Source: Flagellimonas ochracea (GTDB taxonomy: Bacteria > Bacteroidota > Bacteroidia > Flavobacteriales > Flavobacteriaceae). Taken from it: a stretch of 64,000 nt of DNA. Shown piece after piece: positions 9,036 through 18,871 of the stretch. The stretch covers positions 186,001 to 250,000 of the forward strand of contig NZ_JAAABI010000004.1 in the NCBI RefSeq assembly GCF_009903685.1, given 5' to 3'. Under the pieces are notes generated by a model. That model made no database searches, had not been told where the DNA came from, and saw nothing but the letters and a program-made list of their open reading frames with translations. Numbering within the stretch: position 1 is the first letter of the stretch; every line of letters starts with the position of its first letter. The position numbers and the translations under genes are program-made.

Positions 9036-9632
9036 CCAATATTTCAGGATAATCAACTGAGAGCAAACCCCAATCAAAAACCCGATAAGAAGCTCGGCCT
9101 TGCTATGCACTTTTAGATACAAACGAGACGTAGCCACCAAACCTGTCATGATGATGAAAAGGCTAATGGCCAAAGTAATGTTTTTTTCAAAGTGAATGCT
9201 CAGTGCAATCATGAACATCAAAATACTGCCCATACCCAATAAATGAATGCTGGTTTTGAATTTTAGAAAAATAAGAATAAGTGCAGTACAGGTGGCGGTT
9301 AGCAATCCGGTAAAGAAATAAAAAAGCTCACGGACGTAATTGTTCGGAATTACCTTGTACAAAATCATCAACAATAAAATACAACTGATATAAAGTGGAT
9401 ACTTCCGTTCTTGCAAGGTGGGCAAAAAAATAGAGTTAATGAGACCTATGTTCTTTAGAATCAGAAAGAAAATAATAGGAATGATTACAGTGAGTATGAA
9501 AATTGGGAGGACATTACCACTTTGGATTTCAAGTGTGCTATATGGAGCAATCATGAAATATAGAATGGTACCTCCGACGGGGATGAACAAGGGATGAAAC
9601 ACATAGGAGACAATGTGGAAAAAATGGCGCAT
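9030..9632 (-). CDS. PAP2-like integral membrane protein, catalytic motifs incomplete
   Basis: A 200-residue, very hydrophobic protein with about six membrane helices. The C-terminal segment SRLYLKVHSKAELLIGFLIG resembles the third phosphatidic-acid-phosphatase (PAP2) motif (SR, five residues, H, then an acidic residue), here with Glu in place of Asp. The KxxxxxxRP and PSGH motifs of active PAP2 enzymes are not visible. It may therefore be a non-catalytic or much diverged relative. Its ATG overlaps the rpoN stop by one base (TAATG), so the two are translationally coupled. It is convergent with the barrel gene, and the two ends overlap by six bases. Confidence 0.75.
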   Translation of the reverse strand: MRHFFHIVSYVFHPLFIPVGGTILYFMIAPYSTLEIQSGNVLPIFILTVIIPIIFFLILKNIGLINSIFLPTLQERKYPLYISCILLLMILYKVIPNNYVRELFYFFTGLLTATCTALILIFLKFKTSIHLLGMGSILMFMIALSIHFEKNITLAISLFIIMTGLVATSRLYLKVHSKAELLIGFLIGVCSQLIILKYWL

Positions 9633-11089
9633 TAGATCTGCTTTCTTAACCGAGCCACAGGAATGCCCAATTGTTCTCGGTATTTGGCGACCGTACGTCT
9701 TGCAATGGGATATCCGCGTTCCTTCAGTATTTTGGCCAACTTGTCATCAGTCAATGGTTTCTTCTTTTCCTCATCAAGAATAACGGTCTCCAATATTTTT
9801 TTTATTTCCCTGGTCGAAACGTCTTCTCCTTGCTCATTCTTCATGGACTCGGAAAAGAACTCTTTAATTAATTTGGTTCCATAAGGCGTGTCCACATACT
9901 TACTATTTGCCACTCTGGACACGGTAGAAACATCCATATCAATTTCATCCGCTATATCCTTTAAGATCATGGGGCGCAGTTTCCGTTCATCGCCTGTCAT
10001 AAAATACTCTTTCTGGTAGTTCATGATTGCGCTCATGGTCACAAACAAGGTTTGCTGTCGTTGCTTTATCGCATCGATGAACCATTTTGCCGCATCCAGT
10101 TTTTGTTTGATGAAGAGTACCGTGTCTTTTTGAGACTTGGTCTTTTCTTTTGAGTCCTTATAGCCTTGAAGCATATTGTTGTACTCCCTGGACACATGAA
10201 GTTCGGGCGCGTTTCTTCCATTTAGGGTAAGTTCCAGTTCACCATCCACAATCCGAATGGAGAAATCGGGAACAATATGTTCCACCATCCTATTGTTGCC
10301 TGCATAAGATCCCCCGGGCTTTGGGTTCAACTTTTCAATTTCGGTGATGGCTTCTTTCAGTTCCTCCTCGCTAATATGATGTTTTTGGATGAGTTTGGTG
10401 TAGTGTTTTTTGGTGAACTGTTCAAAGGACTTTTCTAAAATGGAAATCGCCAATTCTACGGCCGGTCTTTTTTCTTTTCGTCTCAATTGTATCAAAAGAC
10501 ACTCATCCAACGAGCGGGCACCCACACCAGGAGGGTCTAATCTTTGTACCACCTTAAGCACAGACTCTATTTTATCTTCCTCAACATAAATATTCTGTGT
10601 AAAGGCAAGGTCGTCCATAATATCGGCAAGGGGTCTTCGGATGTAACCACTTTCGTCAACACTTCCTACCAAGAATTCAGCAATTGCCCATTCCTCATCA
10701 TCCAGGTAAATCGTGTTCAGTTGATTGATCAGGTGTTGGTTAAAAGAAGTGCCTGCTGCATAGGGAATGGTCTTTTCATCATCATCGGAACTATAATTGT
10801 TCGCTCGGGTCCTGTAATCTGGAATCTCATCATCGCTCAGGTAATCATCGATATTGATTTCGTCCGTGGAGATGGTTTCGTGGTCCGATGCATCATCATA
10901 GGTGTCATCATAGGCATCATCTAAGTTTTCGCTTTCGGCCTTTCCGCTTTCCAATGCAGGATTTTCCTCCAACTCTTGCTTCAATCGTTGTTCAAAAGCC
11001 TGTGTGGGCAGTTGAATCAATTTCATGAGTTGAATCTGCTGTGGAGACAGCTTTTGTGAAAGCTTAAACTGTAAGTGCTGTTTTAGCAT
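9632..11089 (-). CDS. rpoN: RNA polymerase sigma-54 factor
   Basis: The alternative sigma factor that directs RNA polymerase to -24/-12 promoters and needs an AAA+ activator. It has 485 residues. Region I is glutamine- and leucine-rich (residues 1-45, LSQKLSPQQIQLMKLIQLPT). An acidic region II (Asp/Glu-rich, about 50-110) follows, then the core-binding domain (about 130-320), a helix-turn-helix with DIDVSTVSRVANSKYV-type sequence, and the RpoN box ARRTVAKYR at 463-471. Family length and all domains are intact. It lies 39 bases downstream of asnS on the same strand and overlaps the PAP2-like gene by one base. No activator gene is seen in the window. Confidence 0.96.
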   Translation of the reverse strand: MLKQHLQFKLSQKLSPQQIQLMKLIQLPTQAFEQRLKQELEENPALESGKAESENLDDAYDDTYDDASDHETISTDEINIDDYLSDDEIPDYRTRANNYSSDDDEKTIPYAAGTSFNQHLINQLNTIYLDDEEWAIAEFLVGSVDESGYIRRPLADIMDDLAFTQNIYVEEDKIESVLKVVQRLDPPGVGARSLDECLLIQLRRKEKRPAVELAISILEKSFEQFTKKHYTKLIQKHHISEEELKEAITEIEKLNPKPGGSYAGNNRMVEHIVPDFSIRIVDGELELTLNGRNAPELHVSREYNNMLQGYKDSKEKTKSQKDTVLFIKQKLDAAKWFIDAIKQRQQTLFVTMSAIMNYQKEYFMTGDERKLRPMILKDIADEIDMDVSTVSRVANSKYVDTPYGTKLIKEFFSESMKNEQGEDVSTREIKKILETVILDEEKKKPLTDDKLAKILKERGYPIARRTVAKYREQLGIPVARLRKQI

Positions 11090-11128
11090 GATGCGTTATC
11101 TTCCTTCTTATAAATTTAAGAATTCAAT

Positions 11129-12562
11129 TCAGAACTCTGCGTTTTGTGGTGTTCTTGGGTATGGTATGACGTCCCTAATGTTACCCATGCCCGTAACGAA
11201 CTGGACCACACGCTCAAAGCCTAGTCCAAATCCACTATGCACCGCGGTACCAAATCGTCTAAGGTCCAGATACCACCACAACTCTTTTTCATCAATATCC
11301 AAGGCCTTAATCTTTTCCTGGAGTACCTCCAGGCGTTCTTCCCGCTGTGATCCACCAACAATTTCTCCGATACCTGGAAAAAGCACGTCCATGGCCCGGA
11401 CCGTTTTCCCATCTTCGTTAAGGCGCATGTAGAATGCTTTGATGTTCGCTGGATAATCAAAAAGAATGACAGGGCACTTGAAATGTTTTTCTACCAGAAA
11501 GCGTTCGTGCTCACTTTGAAGATCTGCTCCCCATTCGTTTATGGGAAACTGGAACTTTTTCTTTTTATTGGGTTTGCTGTTTCTAAGAATATCTATGGCT
11601 TCGGTGTAGGTGACCCTTTTAAAGTTGTTGTCTACCACAAACTTTAGTTTTTCAATCAGGGCCATTTCAGACCTTTCATGCTGGGGTTTGGATTTCTCTT
11701 CATCCAACAGTCGTTTTTCCAAGAACTGAAGATCATCTTGACAATTATCAAGGACATATTGTATTATCCATTTAACAAAGTCTTCCGCCAGATCCATGTT
11801 GGCATCCAAATCATAAAAGGCCATTTCAGGCTCTATCATCCAGAATTCTGCCAAATGTCTAGACGTATTCGAATTTTCTGCTCTAAAAGTAGGACCAAAA
11901 GTATATACCTTACCCAAGCCCATAGCATAGGTTTCGGCCTCCAATTGACCGGAAACCGTTAGATTGGTTTCTTTGCCAAAAAAATCTTGCTCATAGTCCA
12001 CATCCCCACTTGCAGACAGCGGTGGATTTTTGGGATCTAGGACACTTACCCTGAACATTTCTCCAGCTCCTTCGGCATCGGACCCTGTAATTATAGGTGC
12101 GTGCATGTAGTAGAATCCGTTCTGCTGAAAATAACTGTGTACGGCAAAGGCCAATGCGGAACGGACACGCATTACCGCAGAAAACGTATTGGTTCTTACC
12201 CGAAGATGTGCTTTCTCCCTTAAAAATTCCAAAGAGTGTTTTTTAGGCTGTATGGGATAGGTGTCTGGGTCGGCTCCACCGTGAACGTAAACGTCGGTAG
12301 CTTGGACTTCGACGCTTTGTCCTCTTCCTTGACTCGCTACCAAAGTTCCTGATACTTTTAAGGCTGCCCCTGTATTTATCTGTTTAAGAAGACTTTCTTC
12401 CAAATTTTCGAAATCGACAACGCATTGCAGGTTATGGATGGTCGACCCATCGTTCAACGCTATAAATCGATTGCTCCTAAAAGTTCTTACCCATCCATTC
12501 ACAACAACGGAATCTCCTAGGGGCTGTTTCTCCAATAGTTCTTTTACGGAATAAGATTTCAT
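11129..12562 (-). CDS. asnS: Asparaginyl-tRNA synthetase
   Basis: Class II aminoacyl-tRNA synthetase that charges tRNA-Asn. It has 477 residues. An N-terminal OB-fold anticodon-binding domain (about 1-110, VVNGWVRTFRSNRFIALNDGS) is followed by the class IIb catalytic core, with motif 2 FRAENSNTSRHLAEFWMIEPE and motif 3 GFGLGFERVVQFVTGMGNIRD-type sequence ending in IPYPRTP. The terminal sequence RTPQNAEF is typical. This direct AsnRS means Asn-tRNA need not be made by transamidation. It is transcribed ahead of rpoN. The 90-base gap from the exporter gene could hold its promoter, but I see no good consensus. Confidence 0.96.
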   Translation of the reverse strand: MKSYSVKELLEKQPLGDSVVVNGWVRTFRSNRFIALNDGSTIHNLQCVVDFENLEESLLKQINTGAALKVSGTLVASQGRGQSVEVQATDVYVHGGADPDTYPIQPKKHSLEFLREKAHLRVRTNTFSAVMRVRSALAFAVHSYFQQNGFYYMHAPIITGSDAEGAGEMFRVSVLDPKNPPLSASGDVDYEQDFFGKETNLTVSGQLEAETYAMGLGKVYTFGPTFRAENSNTSRHLAEFWMIEPEMAFYDLDANMDLAEDFVKWIIQYVLDNCQDDLQFLEKRLLDEEKSKPQHERSEMALIEKLKFVVDNNFKRVTYTEAIDILRNSKPNKKKKFQFPINEWGADLQSEHERFLVEKHFKCPVILFDYPANIKAFYMRLNEDGKTVRAMDVLFPGIGEIVGGSQREERLEVLQEKIKALDIDEKELWWYLDLRRFGTAVHSGFGLGFERVVQFVTGMGNIRDVIPYPRTPQNAEF

Positions 12563-12652
12563 TTCTTCCTTCTGGTAAATTAAGGGGTAAAGATAGGTTT
12601 TTGATGAAAAAAGAGGGCAACAGAAAAGCCATATTTATAGGCACTTCACTAA

Positions 12653-15049
12653 CTATTTATCCTTGATGGTGTCTTCTTCCTTGGGTAAAATATCAATCTG
12701 AGGTTTTTTAAGGACTTGTTTATTGGCAATACTTCTTTCCAAGGAAAGCAACAAAGAGGGCAACAAAATTAAATTGGAAAGCATGGCAAAAAGCAGTGTT
12801 GCCGAAACGAGTCCTCCTAAAGCTTTGGTCCCCCCAAAACTGGAAATAATAAAGACCGAAAATCCAAAGAAAAGCACAATGGATGTATAAAACATGCTTA
12901 CACCGGTTTCACGTAGGGCAGCATAGACGGATTTTTTAATCTGCCAGCGGTTGGCCGTTAATTCCTGTCGATACTTGGCCAAGAAATGAATGGTATCATC
13001 CACCGAAATACCAAAAGCAATACTAAACACCAATATGGTTGAGGGTTTTATAGGCACGCCCAAATAACCCATGAGTCCCGCCGTAATGACAAGAGGAAGC
13101 AAGTTTGGGACCAGTGAAATAATGACCATCCTAAACGAACGGAACAGATAGGCCATAAAAAGAGATATCAATCCAATGGCCAGTGCCAAAGAAATCAACA
13201 AATTCTTGACTAAATATCGTGTCCCCTTTAAAAATAAAAGGGCCTTACCAGTCATAAAAACACTGTAGCGTTCTGTCGGAAAAAATTTATTGATGGCATC
13301 TTGAACATCCTGTTCAATCTCTTCCATGCGTTCTATTTTCACATCGCGCATAAAGGTGGTCAACCGCGCCACTTGACCTGTACTGTCCACAAAACTTTCC
13401 AAAAGGTCGTCATCACTTGATGACTTCCTTGCCATGTCCATGATAAAGGTATTTTCTTGGGATGTGGGCAATTGATAATACTTTGGAATGCCATTGTAAA
13501 AGGCTTGTTTGGAATATTTCACCAAATTGACCAAGGAAATTGGCTTGGATAACTCTGGGGTCTCTTCAATGATTTCCTCCAGCTGGTTCATTCTTCTTAA
13601 GGTTGCTGGTTTAACCGCGCCATTCTTCCGCTTGGTGTCCACAACAATTTCCATGGGCATGATGCCGTCAAACTCTTCTTCAAAAAACCGGATATCCTTA
13701 AAATAATGTGTGTTTTTGGGTAGGTCTTCGATACGGCTTCCGGTAATCTTAATTTGATAAATGCCTACAATGCTCATCACCAAAACAATAACAGCAGTAA
13801 TATAGACGCCTATGCGATGGTTCCTTACCATGCGTTCCATCCAGTTCACAAAAAAATCAATCCATTTTTTGTTTAGATGCTTCAAGTGCTTGGTTTTGGG
13901 AAGGGGCATGAAGCTGTACACTATGGGTATGATCAGTAGGGAAAGAATAAAAATCCCAACGATATTTATAGAAGCTACGATACCAAATTCTTTAAGCAAG
14001 GCACTGTCCAAAATAATGAAGGTGGCAAAACCTGAAGCCGTGGTGACATTGGTCATCAACGTTGCATTGCCTATTTTGGAAATAACCCGTTGCAGGGAAA
14101 GGGCTTGATTACCGTGTTTTTTAACTTCTTGCTGATATTTATTGATTAGAAAGATGCAATTAGGTATTCCAATAACAATAATCAGGGGCGGAATCAAAGC
14201 TGTAAGGATCGTGATTTCATATCTAAAAAGCCCAAGAATACCAAAGGCCCACATCACACCGATAATAACCACGAACATCGAAATAAAAGTGGCCCTAAAA
14301 CTCCTAAAGAAAAAGAAAAAAATAAGAGAGGTAACCAACAATGCGGCCCCAATAAAAATACCGATTTCATCAACGATGGACTTGGTGTTCCAGGTTCGGA
14401 TATAGGGCATACCGGAAACGCGGACATCCAAACCAGTTTCAGTTTCAAAATTTTTGACCAAATCCCCAAGGTCGTTCAAAATAAACTCATTTCTGACCGC
14501 CGTGTTCATGATGTCCTTATCCAGATAGGCGATGGTCTGTATGGTTCCACTATTGGGGTTGTAGATAAGGTTGTCGTAAAAAGGGAGCTCTTTGAAAAGG
14601 TGGTTTGTCGTTTTTTCCACTTCTTCCTTGGTGGAGAATGGTTTCTTTATAAGGGGCTCCATCACAAAAGCCTGTTGGTCATTATCTTTCACCAATACTT
14701 TTAGATTGTCTGTGGAAACCACGAAATCAATTTCCGGAAAAGCTTGCAGTTGTTTGCTTAATTTGTTCCAGCGATTAAAATTATCAGGCGTGAACAGCGC
14801 AGAATCCCTAACGGCCAGAACAACCGCATTGCCCTCTTCACCAAATATTTTTTTGAATGCATTGTAGTTAACGGTAGCTGGATGGTCATCAGGAAGAATA
14901 TTGGCCTCCGAATTTGAAAATTGCATATTTTTCCACTGGAGTGCCAAAAAAACAGTGAATCCAGCTATTGCTAAAAGAATAAGGACTCTATTACGGAGAA
15001 TAAGGCGTGCTACCTTGGGCCAAAATCCTTTTGTGAGCTTTGCTACCAT
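12653..15049 (-). CDS. MMPL/RND-superfamily exporter
   Basis: A 798-residue membrane protein with the RND/MMPL layout: TM1 at about 17-35, a large periplasmic loop, a block of five helices (about 225-380), TM7 near 415-435, a second periplasmic loop, and a final block of five helices (about 620-770). Diagnostic segments are ALIPPLIIVIGIPNCIFLIN in TM4 and VFSIAFGISVDDTIHFLAKY in the second half, the latter with paired Asp residues likely in the proton relay. Relatives are called predicted exporters; some move lipids or hopanoid-like molecules, but the substrate here is unknown. It sits between frr and asnS on the same strand. Confidence 0.9.
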   Translation of the reverse strand: MVAKLTKGFWPKVARLILRNRVLILLAIAGFTVFLALQWKNMQFSNSEANILPDDHPATVNYNAFKKIFGEEGNAVVLAVRDSALFTPDNFNRWNKLSKQLQAFPEIDFVVSTDNLKVLVKDNDQQAFVMEPLIKKPFSTKEEVEKTTNHLFKELPFYDNLIYNPNSGTIQTIAYLDKDIMNTAVRNEFILNDLGDLVKNFETETGLDVRVSGMPYIRTWNTKSIVDEIGIFIGAALLVTSLIFFFFFRSFRATFISMFVVIIGVMWAFGILGLFRYEITILTALIPPLIIVIGIPNCIFLINKYQQEVKKHGNQALSLQRVISKIGNATLMTNVTTASGFATFIILDSALLKEFGIVASINIVGIFILSLLIIPIVYSFMPLPKTKHLKHLNKKWIDFFVNWMERMVRNHRIGVYITAVIVLVMSIVGIYQIKITGSRIEDLPKNTHYFKDIRFFEEEFDGIMPMEIVVDTKRKNGAVKPATLRRMNQLEEIIEETPELSKPISLVNLVKYSKQAFYNGIPKYYQLPTSQENTFIMDMARKSSSDDDLLESFVDSTGQVARLTTFMRDVKIERMEEIEQDVQDAINKFFPTERYSVFMTGKALLFLKGTRYLVKNLLISLALAIGLISLFMAYLFRSFRMVIISLVPNLLPLVITAGLMGYLGVPIKPSTILVFSIAFGISVDDTIHFLAKYRQELTANRWQIKKSVYAALRETGVSMFYTSIVLFFGFSVFIISSFGGTKALGGLVSATLLFAMLSNLILLPSLLLSLERSIANKQVLKKPQIDILPKEEDTIKDK

Positions 15050-15124
15050 TGGGGAATCGTTGGGCGCAAAGGTAGAAAATGATGCGCTGTGTTCCTAGAA
15101 AATGAAAAGTTCAATTTCGAGGTG

Positions 15125-15679
15125 TTATACCTTCATTATTTCCGCTTCTTTGGCAGTGAGGATAGCATCAATTTTACTGATGTGATTATCGGTCAGTTCC
15201 TGTACATCCACTTCTGCATTGCTCAGCAGGTCCTCTGAGATATCTAATGACTTTAATTCCTTGTTGGCATCCTGTCTGGCACTTCGCACACCTACCTTGG
15301 CATCCTCTGCTTCGGATTTTGCTTGCTTTACCAATTGTAATCTTCTTTCCTCTGTCAGGGGAGGAACGTTGATGATTACCATTTCGCCATTGTTCATCGG
15401 ATTAAAGCCCAAATTGGCATTCATAATGGCCGTTTCTATTTCGGAAAGTAGGCTTTTTTCCCAAGGTTGTACCGAAAGGGTCCGGGCATCAGGGGTATTG
15501 ATGTTGGCTATCTGGGATAGTGGGGTTTGAGAACCATAATATTCGACCATAACTGTGGAGAGCATCATTGGACTTGCTTTGCCCGCCCGTATTTTTACCA
15601 ATGCTTTTTCCAAATGGGAAATACTGGCATCCATGCTTTCTTTTGTGGTGTCCAGTATAAATTTAACTTCTTCGTTCAT
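15125..15679 (-). CDS. frr: Ribosome recycling factor
   Basis: With EF-G, splits post-termination ribosomes. It has 184 residues, the normal size. The tRNA-mimic fold is shown by an N-terminal helix (KESMDASISHLEKALVKIRAGKAS), the conserved VEYYGSQTPLSQIANI and LSVQPWEKSLLSEIETAI, and the long C-terminal helices with PPLTEERRLQLVKQAKSEAE. It lies 41 bases downstream of pyrH, the order found in many bacteria. Confidence 0.97.
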   Translation of the reverse strand: MNEEVKFILDTTKESMDASISHLEKALVKIRAGKASPMMLSTVMVEYYGSQTPLSQIANINTPDARTLSVQPWEKSLLSEIETAIMNANLGFNPMNNGEMVIINVPPLTEERRLQLVKQAKSEAEDAKVGVRSARQDANKELKSLDISEDLLSNAEVDVQELTDNHISKIDAILTAKEAEIMKV

Positions 15680-15720
15680 AATATTTTCAATTTTAACTAA
15701 TGAATCAAAGTATATGCCAC

Positions 15721-16428
15721 TTAAATATTGACAACTGTACCGATATTCTCGCCGGATACGATTTTCATCAGGTTTCCTCTTGTGTTCATGTCAAAAACCA
15801 CAATGGGAAGTTCGTTTTCCTGACTTAGGGTGAAGGCAGTGGTATCCATCACCTTCAAACCCTTGGACAATACATCGCTGAAGGAGAGGGACTCGAATTT
15901 AGTGGCGTTTTTGTCCTTTTCTGGGTCGGATGTATAGATGCCATCCACCCGAGTGCCCTTTAAAATAACATCGGCCTTTATTTCTATGGCTCTTAACACA
16001 GCAGCAGAATCTGTGGTAAAATAGGGGTTGCCCGTACCGCCACCAAAAATAACTACTCTGCCTTTTTCCAAGTGACGAATCGCTCTTCTTCGGATAAAGG
16101 GTTCTGCAACCTCATTTATTTTTATGGCCGATTGCAATCGCGTTTCAACCCCTTGAAGTTCTAAAGCACTCTGCAAGGCCAAACCATTGATTATGGTAGC
16201 CAACATGCCCATGTGATCTCCTTGTACGCGATCCATTCCTTGACCTGCACCGGAAAGACCTCTAAAAATATTGCCTCCCCCAATGACAATGGCTACTTCA
16301 ATCCCTTTTTCGACAACAGCCTTAATGTCTTCGGCATATTCTGCCAACCGATTGGCATCTATACCGTATTGCTGTTCTCCCATTAGGGCTTCACCGCTTA
16401 ATTTGAGTAAAATTCTTTTGTATTGCAT
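15721..16428 (-). CDS. pyrH: UMP kinase
   Basis: Phosphorylates UMP to UDP for RNA and DNA precursors. It belongs to the amino-acid-kinase fold and has 235 residues. The start at 16428 gives [17 protein letters not shown], the family N-terminus; an in-frame start about 100 bases upstream would add an unrelated hydrophobic tail. Key blocks are LLKLSGEAL (phosphate binding), [23 protein letters not shown] and [12 protein letters not shown]. It is followed by frr and oriented away from the sigma-factor module. In E. coli the order is rpsB-tsf-pyrH-frr; here the two halves are separated. Confidence 0.96.
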   Translation of the reverse strand: MQYKRILLKLSGEALMGEQQYGIDANRLAEYAEDIKAVVEKGIEVAIVIGGGNIFRGLSGAGQGMDRVQGDHMGMLATIINGLALQSALELQGVETRLQSAIKINEVAEPFIRRRAIRHLEKGRVVIFGGGTGNPYFTTDSAAVLRAIEIKADVILKGTRVDGIYTSDPEKDKNATKFESLSFSDVLSKGLKVMDTTAFTLSQENELPIVVFDMNTRGNLMKIVSGENIGTVVNI

Positions 16429-16450
16429 TGAGGAATTGTTGAAGTCCGGA

Positions 16451-16458
16451 CAAAAATA
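16451..16458 (-). promoter_or_regulatory. Possible -7 box for pyrH-frr
   Basis: On the minus strand TATTTTTG lies 22 bases upstream of the pyrH ATG and fits TAnnTTTG. No good TTTG stands at the normal distance, so the assignment is weak. Confidence 0.35.
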
Positions 16459-16553
16459 ATCAAAATTATTTAGGCTTTGCAGTATCAAAATGAGCGGTTT
16501 TGAAAGAAAATCGATTAAAAAAACCATACATTTTGTAACCTTTTGAAAAAGTG

Positions 16554-17147
16554 ATGGTATATCCTGAAAACAAACAAGAAAACACCGACAACTTGGACCA
16601 CCTATCGGACAATGCTCTTATGTCAGAAGTAAAATCAGGAGACTTGGACAAGTTGGGATTACTTTATGAACGCCATAAAAAAACTTTGTTTGGTTTTTTC
16701 TATAATCTGGGAAACAATCCTTCGGTAAGTGAGGATTTGGTGCAGAATGTTTTTATGCGGATGTTGAAATATAGAGGTTCTTATACAGGTAAGGGAATGT
16801 TTGGTGCTTGGATGTTTCGCATGGCAAGAAATGTCAACTATGATCATCATAAAAAAACGGCCAAGGAAAAAATTTCCTGGCAGGTATCATCAGAGGAATT
16901 GGGAGAAGCTTCAGATGATGGTTTCAATGAGTCAATGGAAAGAGAAGGTAACTCCATATTGTTAAAACGCGCGTTGGCAAAATTGTCCGATGAAAAAAGG
17001 GAGCTTTTGATTTTGAGCAAATATAAAGGGTTGAAGTTTGGAGAGTTGGCCGAGATACTCGGTTGTACCGAAGGAGCTGCCAAAGTTAGAGTGCACAGGG
17101 CGCTCAAAGAATTAAGAACGATTTTTTTAGAATTGGAAACTTCATGA
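16554..17147 (+). CDS. ECF-type RNA polymerase sigma factor
   Basis: Sigma-70 family protein of 197 residues with only regions 2 and 4, as in extracytoplasmic-function factors. Region 2 spans about 33-100, with [17 protein letters not shown] and an [17 protein letters not shown] end. Region 4 spans about 140-188, with [19 protein letters not shown] and the helix-turn-helix [20 protein letters not shown]. The ATG at 16554 is preferred to the GTG three bases earlier. TTTTGTAACCTTTT lies directly upstream and could be a self-recognised element, which is inference. Its stop overlaps the next gene by four bases, so the pair is translationally coupled, as sigma/anti-sigma genes are. Confidence 0.92.
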   Translation: MVYPENKQENTDNLDHLSDNALMSEVKSGDLDKLGLLYERHKKTLFGFFYNLGNNPSVSEDLVQNVFMRMLKYRGSYTGKGMFGAWMFRMARNVNYDHHKKTAKEKISWQVSSEELGEASDDGFNESMEREGNSILLKRALAKLSDEKRELLILSKYKGLKFGELAEILGCTEGAAKVRVHRALKELRTIFLELETS

Positions 17148-17944
17148 TGAATAAGGAAAACTTTGAAATACAAGTGATGGAATATCTCAGTGGGGATATG
17201 CCTGAAAAGAATAGGGCACAATTTGAGAAGTTACTTGCCAAAAATGAGAATTTGAGCAAAGAGTTCGAAGGACTAATGAACATTTGGTCCAAGGTTGAAA
17301 ACTTGGACGCCCCAAAGCCAACAGCGAAAATGGATGAAAGCTTTTTCGATGCATTAGTGCAAGAGGTGGATAAAAAGACTAAAAAAAGCTTTTGGATTTT
17401 ACTTCAAGAGATGGTTTTTTCGGCTTTCAAACCACAATTGGCCTATGGATTTTTGTTGGTAGGTGTGGGTTTGGTAATTGGATACTTTTTTAGCCCTGGG
17501 GAGATGCCCGATGAAAATCAAAAGATTGTTCAGGTAGATGAGCCCTTGGAAGAAGTCAGGCAGCGGCTCGTATTGACCTTATTGGAACAACCCTCTGCCA
17601 ATCAGCGATTGCAGGGAGTCGGCGAGGCCAATAAAATTGCCCAAGTTGACAGCATTGTGGTGAAGGCCCTTTTGCAAACGCTCAACAATGATCCAAATGT
17701 TAATGTGCGATTGGCGGCCATAGAATCTTTGACCAATTATTTGGACAACCCGACCGTTAGGCAAGGACTGGTCCAGTCCATTGCACACCAAGAATCACCC
17801 ATTCTTCAAGTTACCTTGGCGAACCTTATGGTGGCCTTGCAAGAGAAAGCATCCATTGCGCCTTTTCGACAGCTATTGCAGGAGAAGACACTGGATACTA
17901 CGGTGAAGAAGAAAATAGAGAATTCCATAGAATCGATAATCTAG
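17144..17944 (+). CDS. Membrane-anchored HEAT-repeat protein, putative anti-sigma partner
   Basis: A 266-residue protein coupled by an ATGA overlap to the ECF sigma gene. Residues 1-80 are a helical cytoplasmic region (QVMEYLSGDMPEKNRAQFEKL) similar in layout to anti-sigma N-termini, without a zinc-finger HxxxCxxC. One membrane helix follows at about 97-116 (AYGFLLVGVGLVIGYFF). The periplasmic part, from about 135, has HEAT-like helical pairs (VVKALLQTLNNDPNVNVRLAAIESL; LVQSIAHQESPILQVTLANLMVALQ shown in part by position). It is likely to hold the sigma factor at the membrane and sense an envelope signal. That role is inferred from architecture and gene order. Confidence 0.82.
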   Translation: MMNKENFEIQVMEYLSGDMPEKNRAQFEKLLAKNENLSKEFEGLMNIWSKVENLDAPKPTAKMDESFFDALVQEVDKKTKKSFWILLQEMVFSAFKPQLAYGFLLVGVGLVIGYFFSPGEMPDENQKIVQVDEPLEEVRQRLVLTLLEQPSANQRLQGVGEANKIAQVDSIVVKALLQTLNNDPNVNVRLAAIESLTNYLDNPTVRQGLVQSIAHQESPILQVTLANLMVALQEKASIAPFRQLLQEKTLDTTVKKKIENSIESII

Positions 17945-18008
17945 AGTTTATTTATCAATCTGTCTCCATAGAGACAAAAATCAAATCACGAACAGTTTAA
18001 TAATCAAA

Positions 18009-18869
18009 ATGATGAAACAATTAATCTTGGTGCTCTCACTCACTATTTGGGTAGGTACCGCATGCATGAAAGCCCAGCAGAAAGAGTTTTCGGAAAAAAT
18101 TTCTAAAGAAGTACCTTTTGGGAACACTTCGGCAAATACTTTGATAATCAAAAATGTTTTTGGCTCCATTGATATTCAAGGCTACAACGGTGATAAGGTC
18201 GTAATGGAAGTGATGCGCATCATAACAGCCAAGTCGGTTGAAGATTTAGAGCTTGGCAAGAAAGAGCTTCAGCTAAAGGTGACAACCGACCCGGATAGGC
18301 TGATACTTAGGCCTGATGCCCCTTACATTGAATTTGATGATGACAACTTGCGCTATAATTGGTGCAATCAGGAAGAATGGCCCTATGATCATTCCCTCCA
18401 TTTTGATGTGAAAGTTCCCTGGTCCGTTAAAATCAACATTAGTACCATAAATGACGGAGAAATTTTGGTAAAGAACATGAAAGGGGATTATTTGAAGGTA
18501 AATAATATCAATGGGGGTATTACTTTAGAGAATGTATCCGGTCAAACAGATTTGCATTGTATAAATGGGGATGTTTCCATTGCATACGTAAACAACCCAA
18601 CCGAGGATTCAAAGTATTATTCATTGAATGGGGACATCAACGTTAAATATCAACAGGAACTATCTGCGAATGTGTCGTTTAAAACCATGAACGGAGAACT
18701 TTTTACAGACTTTGATATTGCTAAACAGTATATGGATGCCAAGCGATCATTTGAAGGAAAGAAAGCCAAGTACACATATCAAGCAACCCCCAAACTACAA
18801 ATTGGAAAAGGGGGCATAGCTTTGGATTTTGAAACGTTAAACGGGGATGTATACTTAAAAAAGATATAG
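18009..18869 (+). CDS. DUF4097-type beta-strand repeat protein (first copy)
   Basis: A 286-residue exported protein. The N-terminus MMKQLILVLSLTIWVGTACM has a signal peptide ending near KAQQ. A cysteine at about residue 19 is a possible lipoprotein site, but the surrounding sequence is a poor lipobox. The body has short beta-strand repeats with recurring xxNGD/xxNGx turns (INGGITLENVSG, INGDVSIAYVN, LNGDINVKY, MNGELFTDF, LNGDVYLKK), the DUF4097 or adhesin-like right-handed beta pattern. It follows the sigma/anti-sigma pair on the same strand, 64 bases away, and is probably in its regulon. No catalytic role is known. Confidence 0.85.
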   Translation: MMKQLILVLSLTIWVGTACMKAQQKEFSEKISKEVPFGNTSANTLIIKNVFGSIDIQGYNGDKVVMEVMRIITAKSVEDLELGKKELQLKVTTDPDRLILRPDAPYIEFDDDNLRYNWCNQEEWPYDHSLHFDVKVPWSVKINISTINDGEILVKNMKGDYLKVNNINGGITLENVSGQTDLHCINGDVSIAYVNNPTEDSKYYSLNGDINVKYQQELSANVSFKTMNGELFTDFDIAKQYMDAKRSFEGKKAKYTYQATPKLQIGKGGIALDFETLNGDVYLKKI

Positions 18870-18871
18870 CT

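Noticed and set aside
16429..16527. Upstream extension of pyrH
   Set aside because: The added residues are hydrophobic and unrelated to UMP kinase, and the likely -7 box lies within this stretch.
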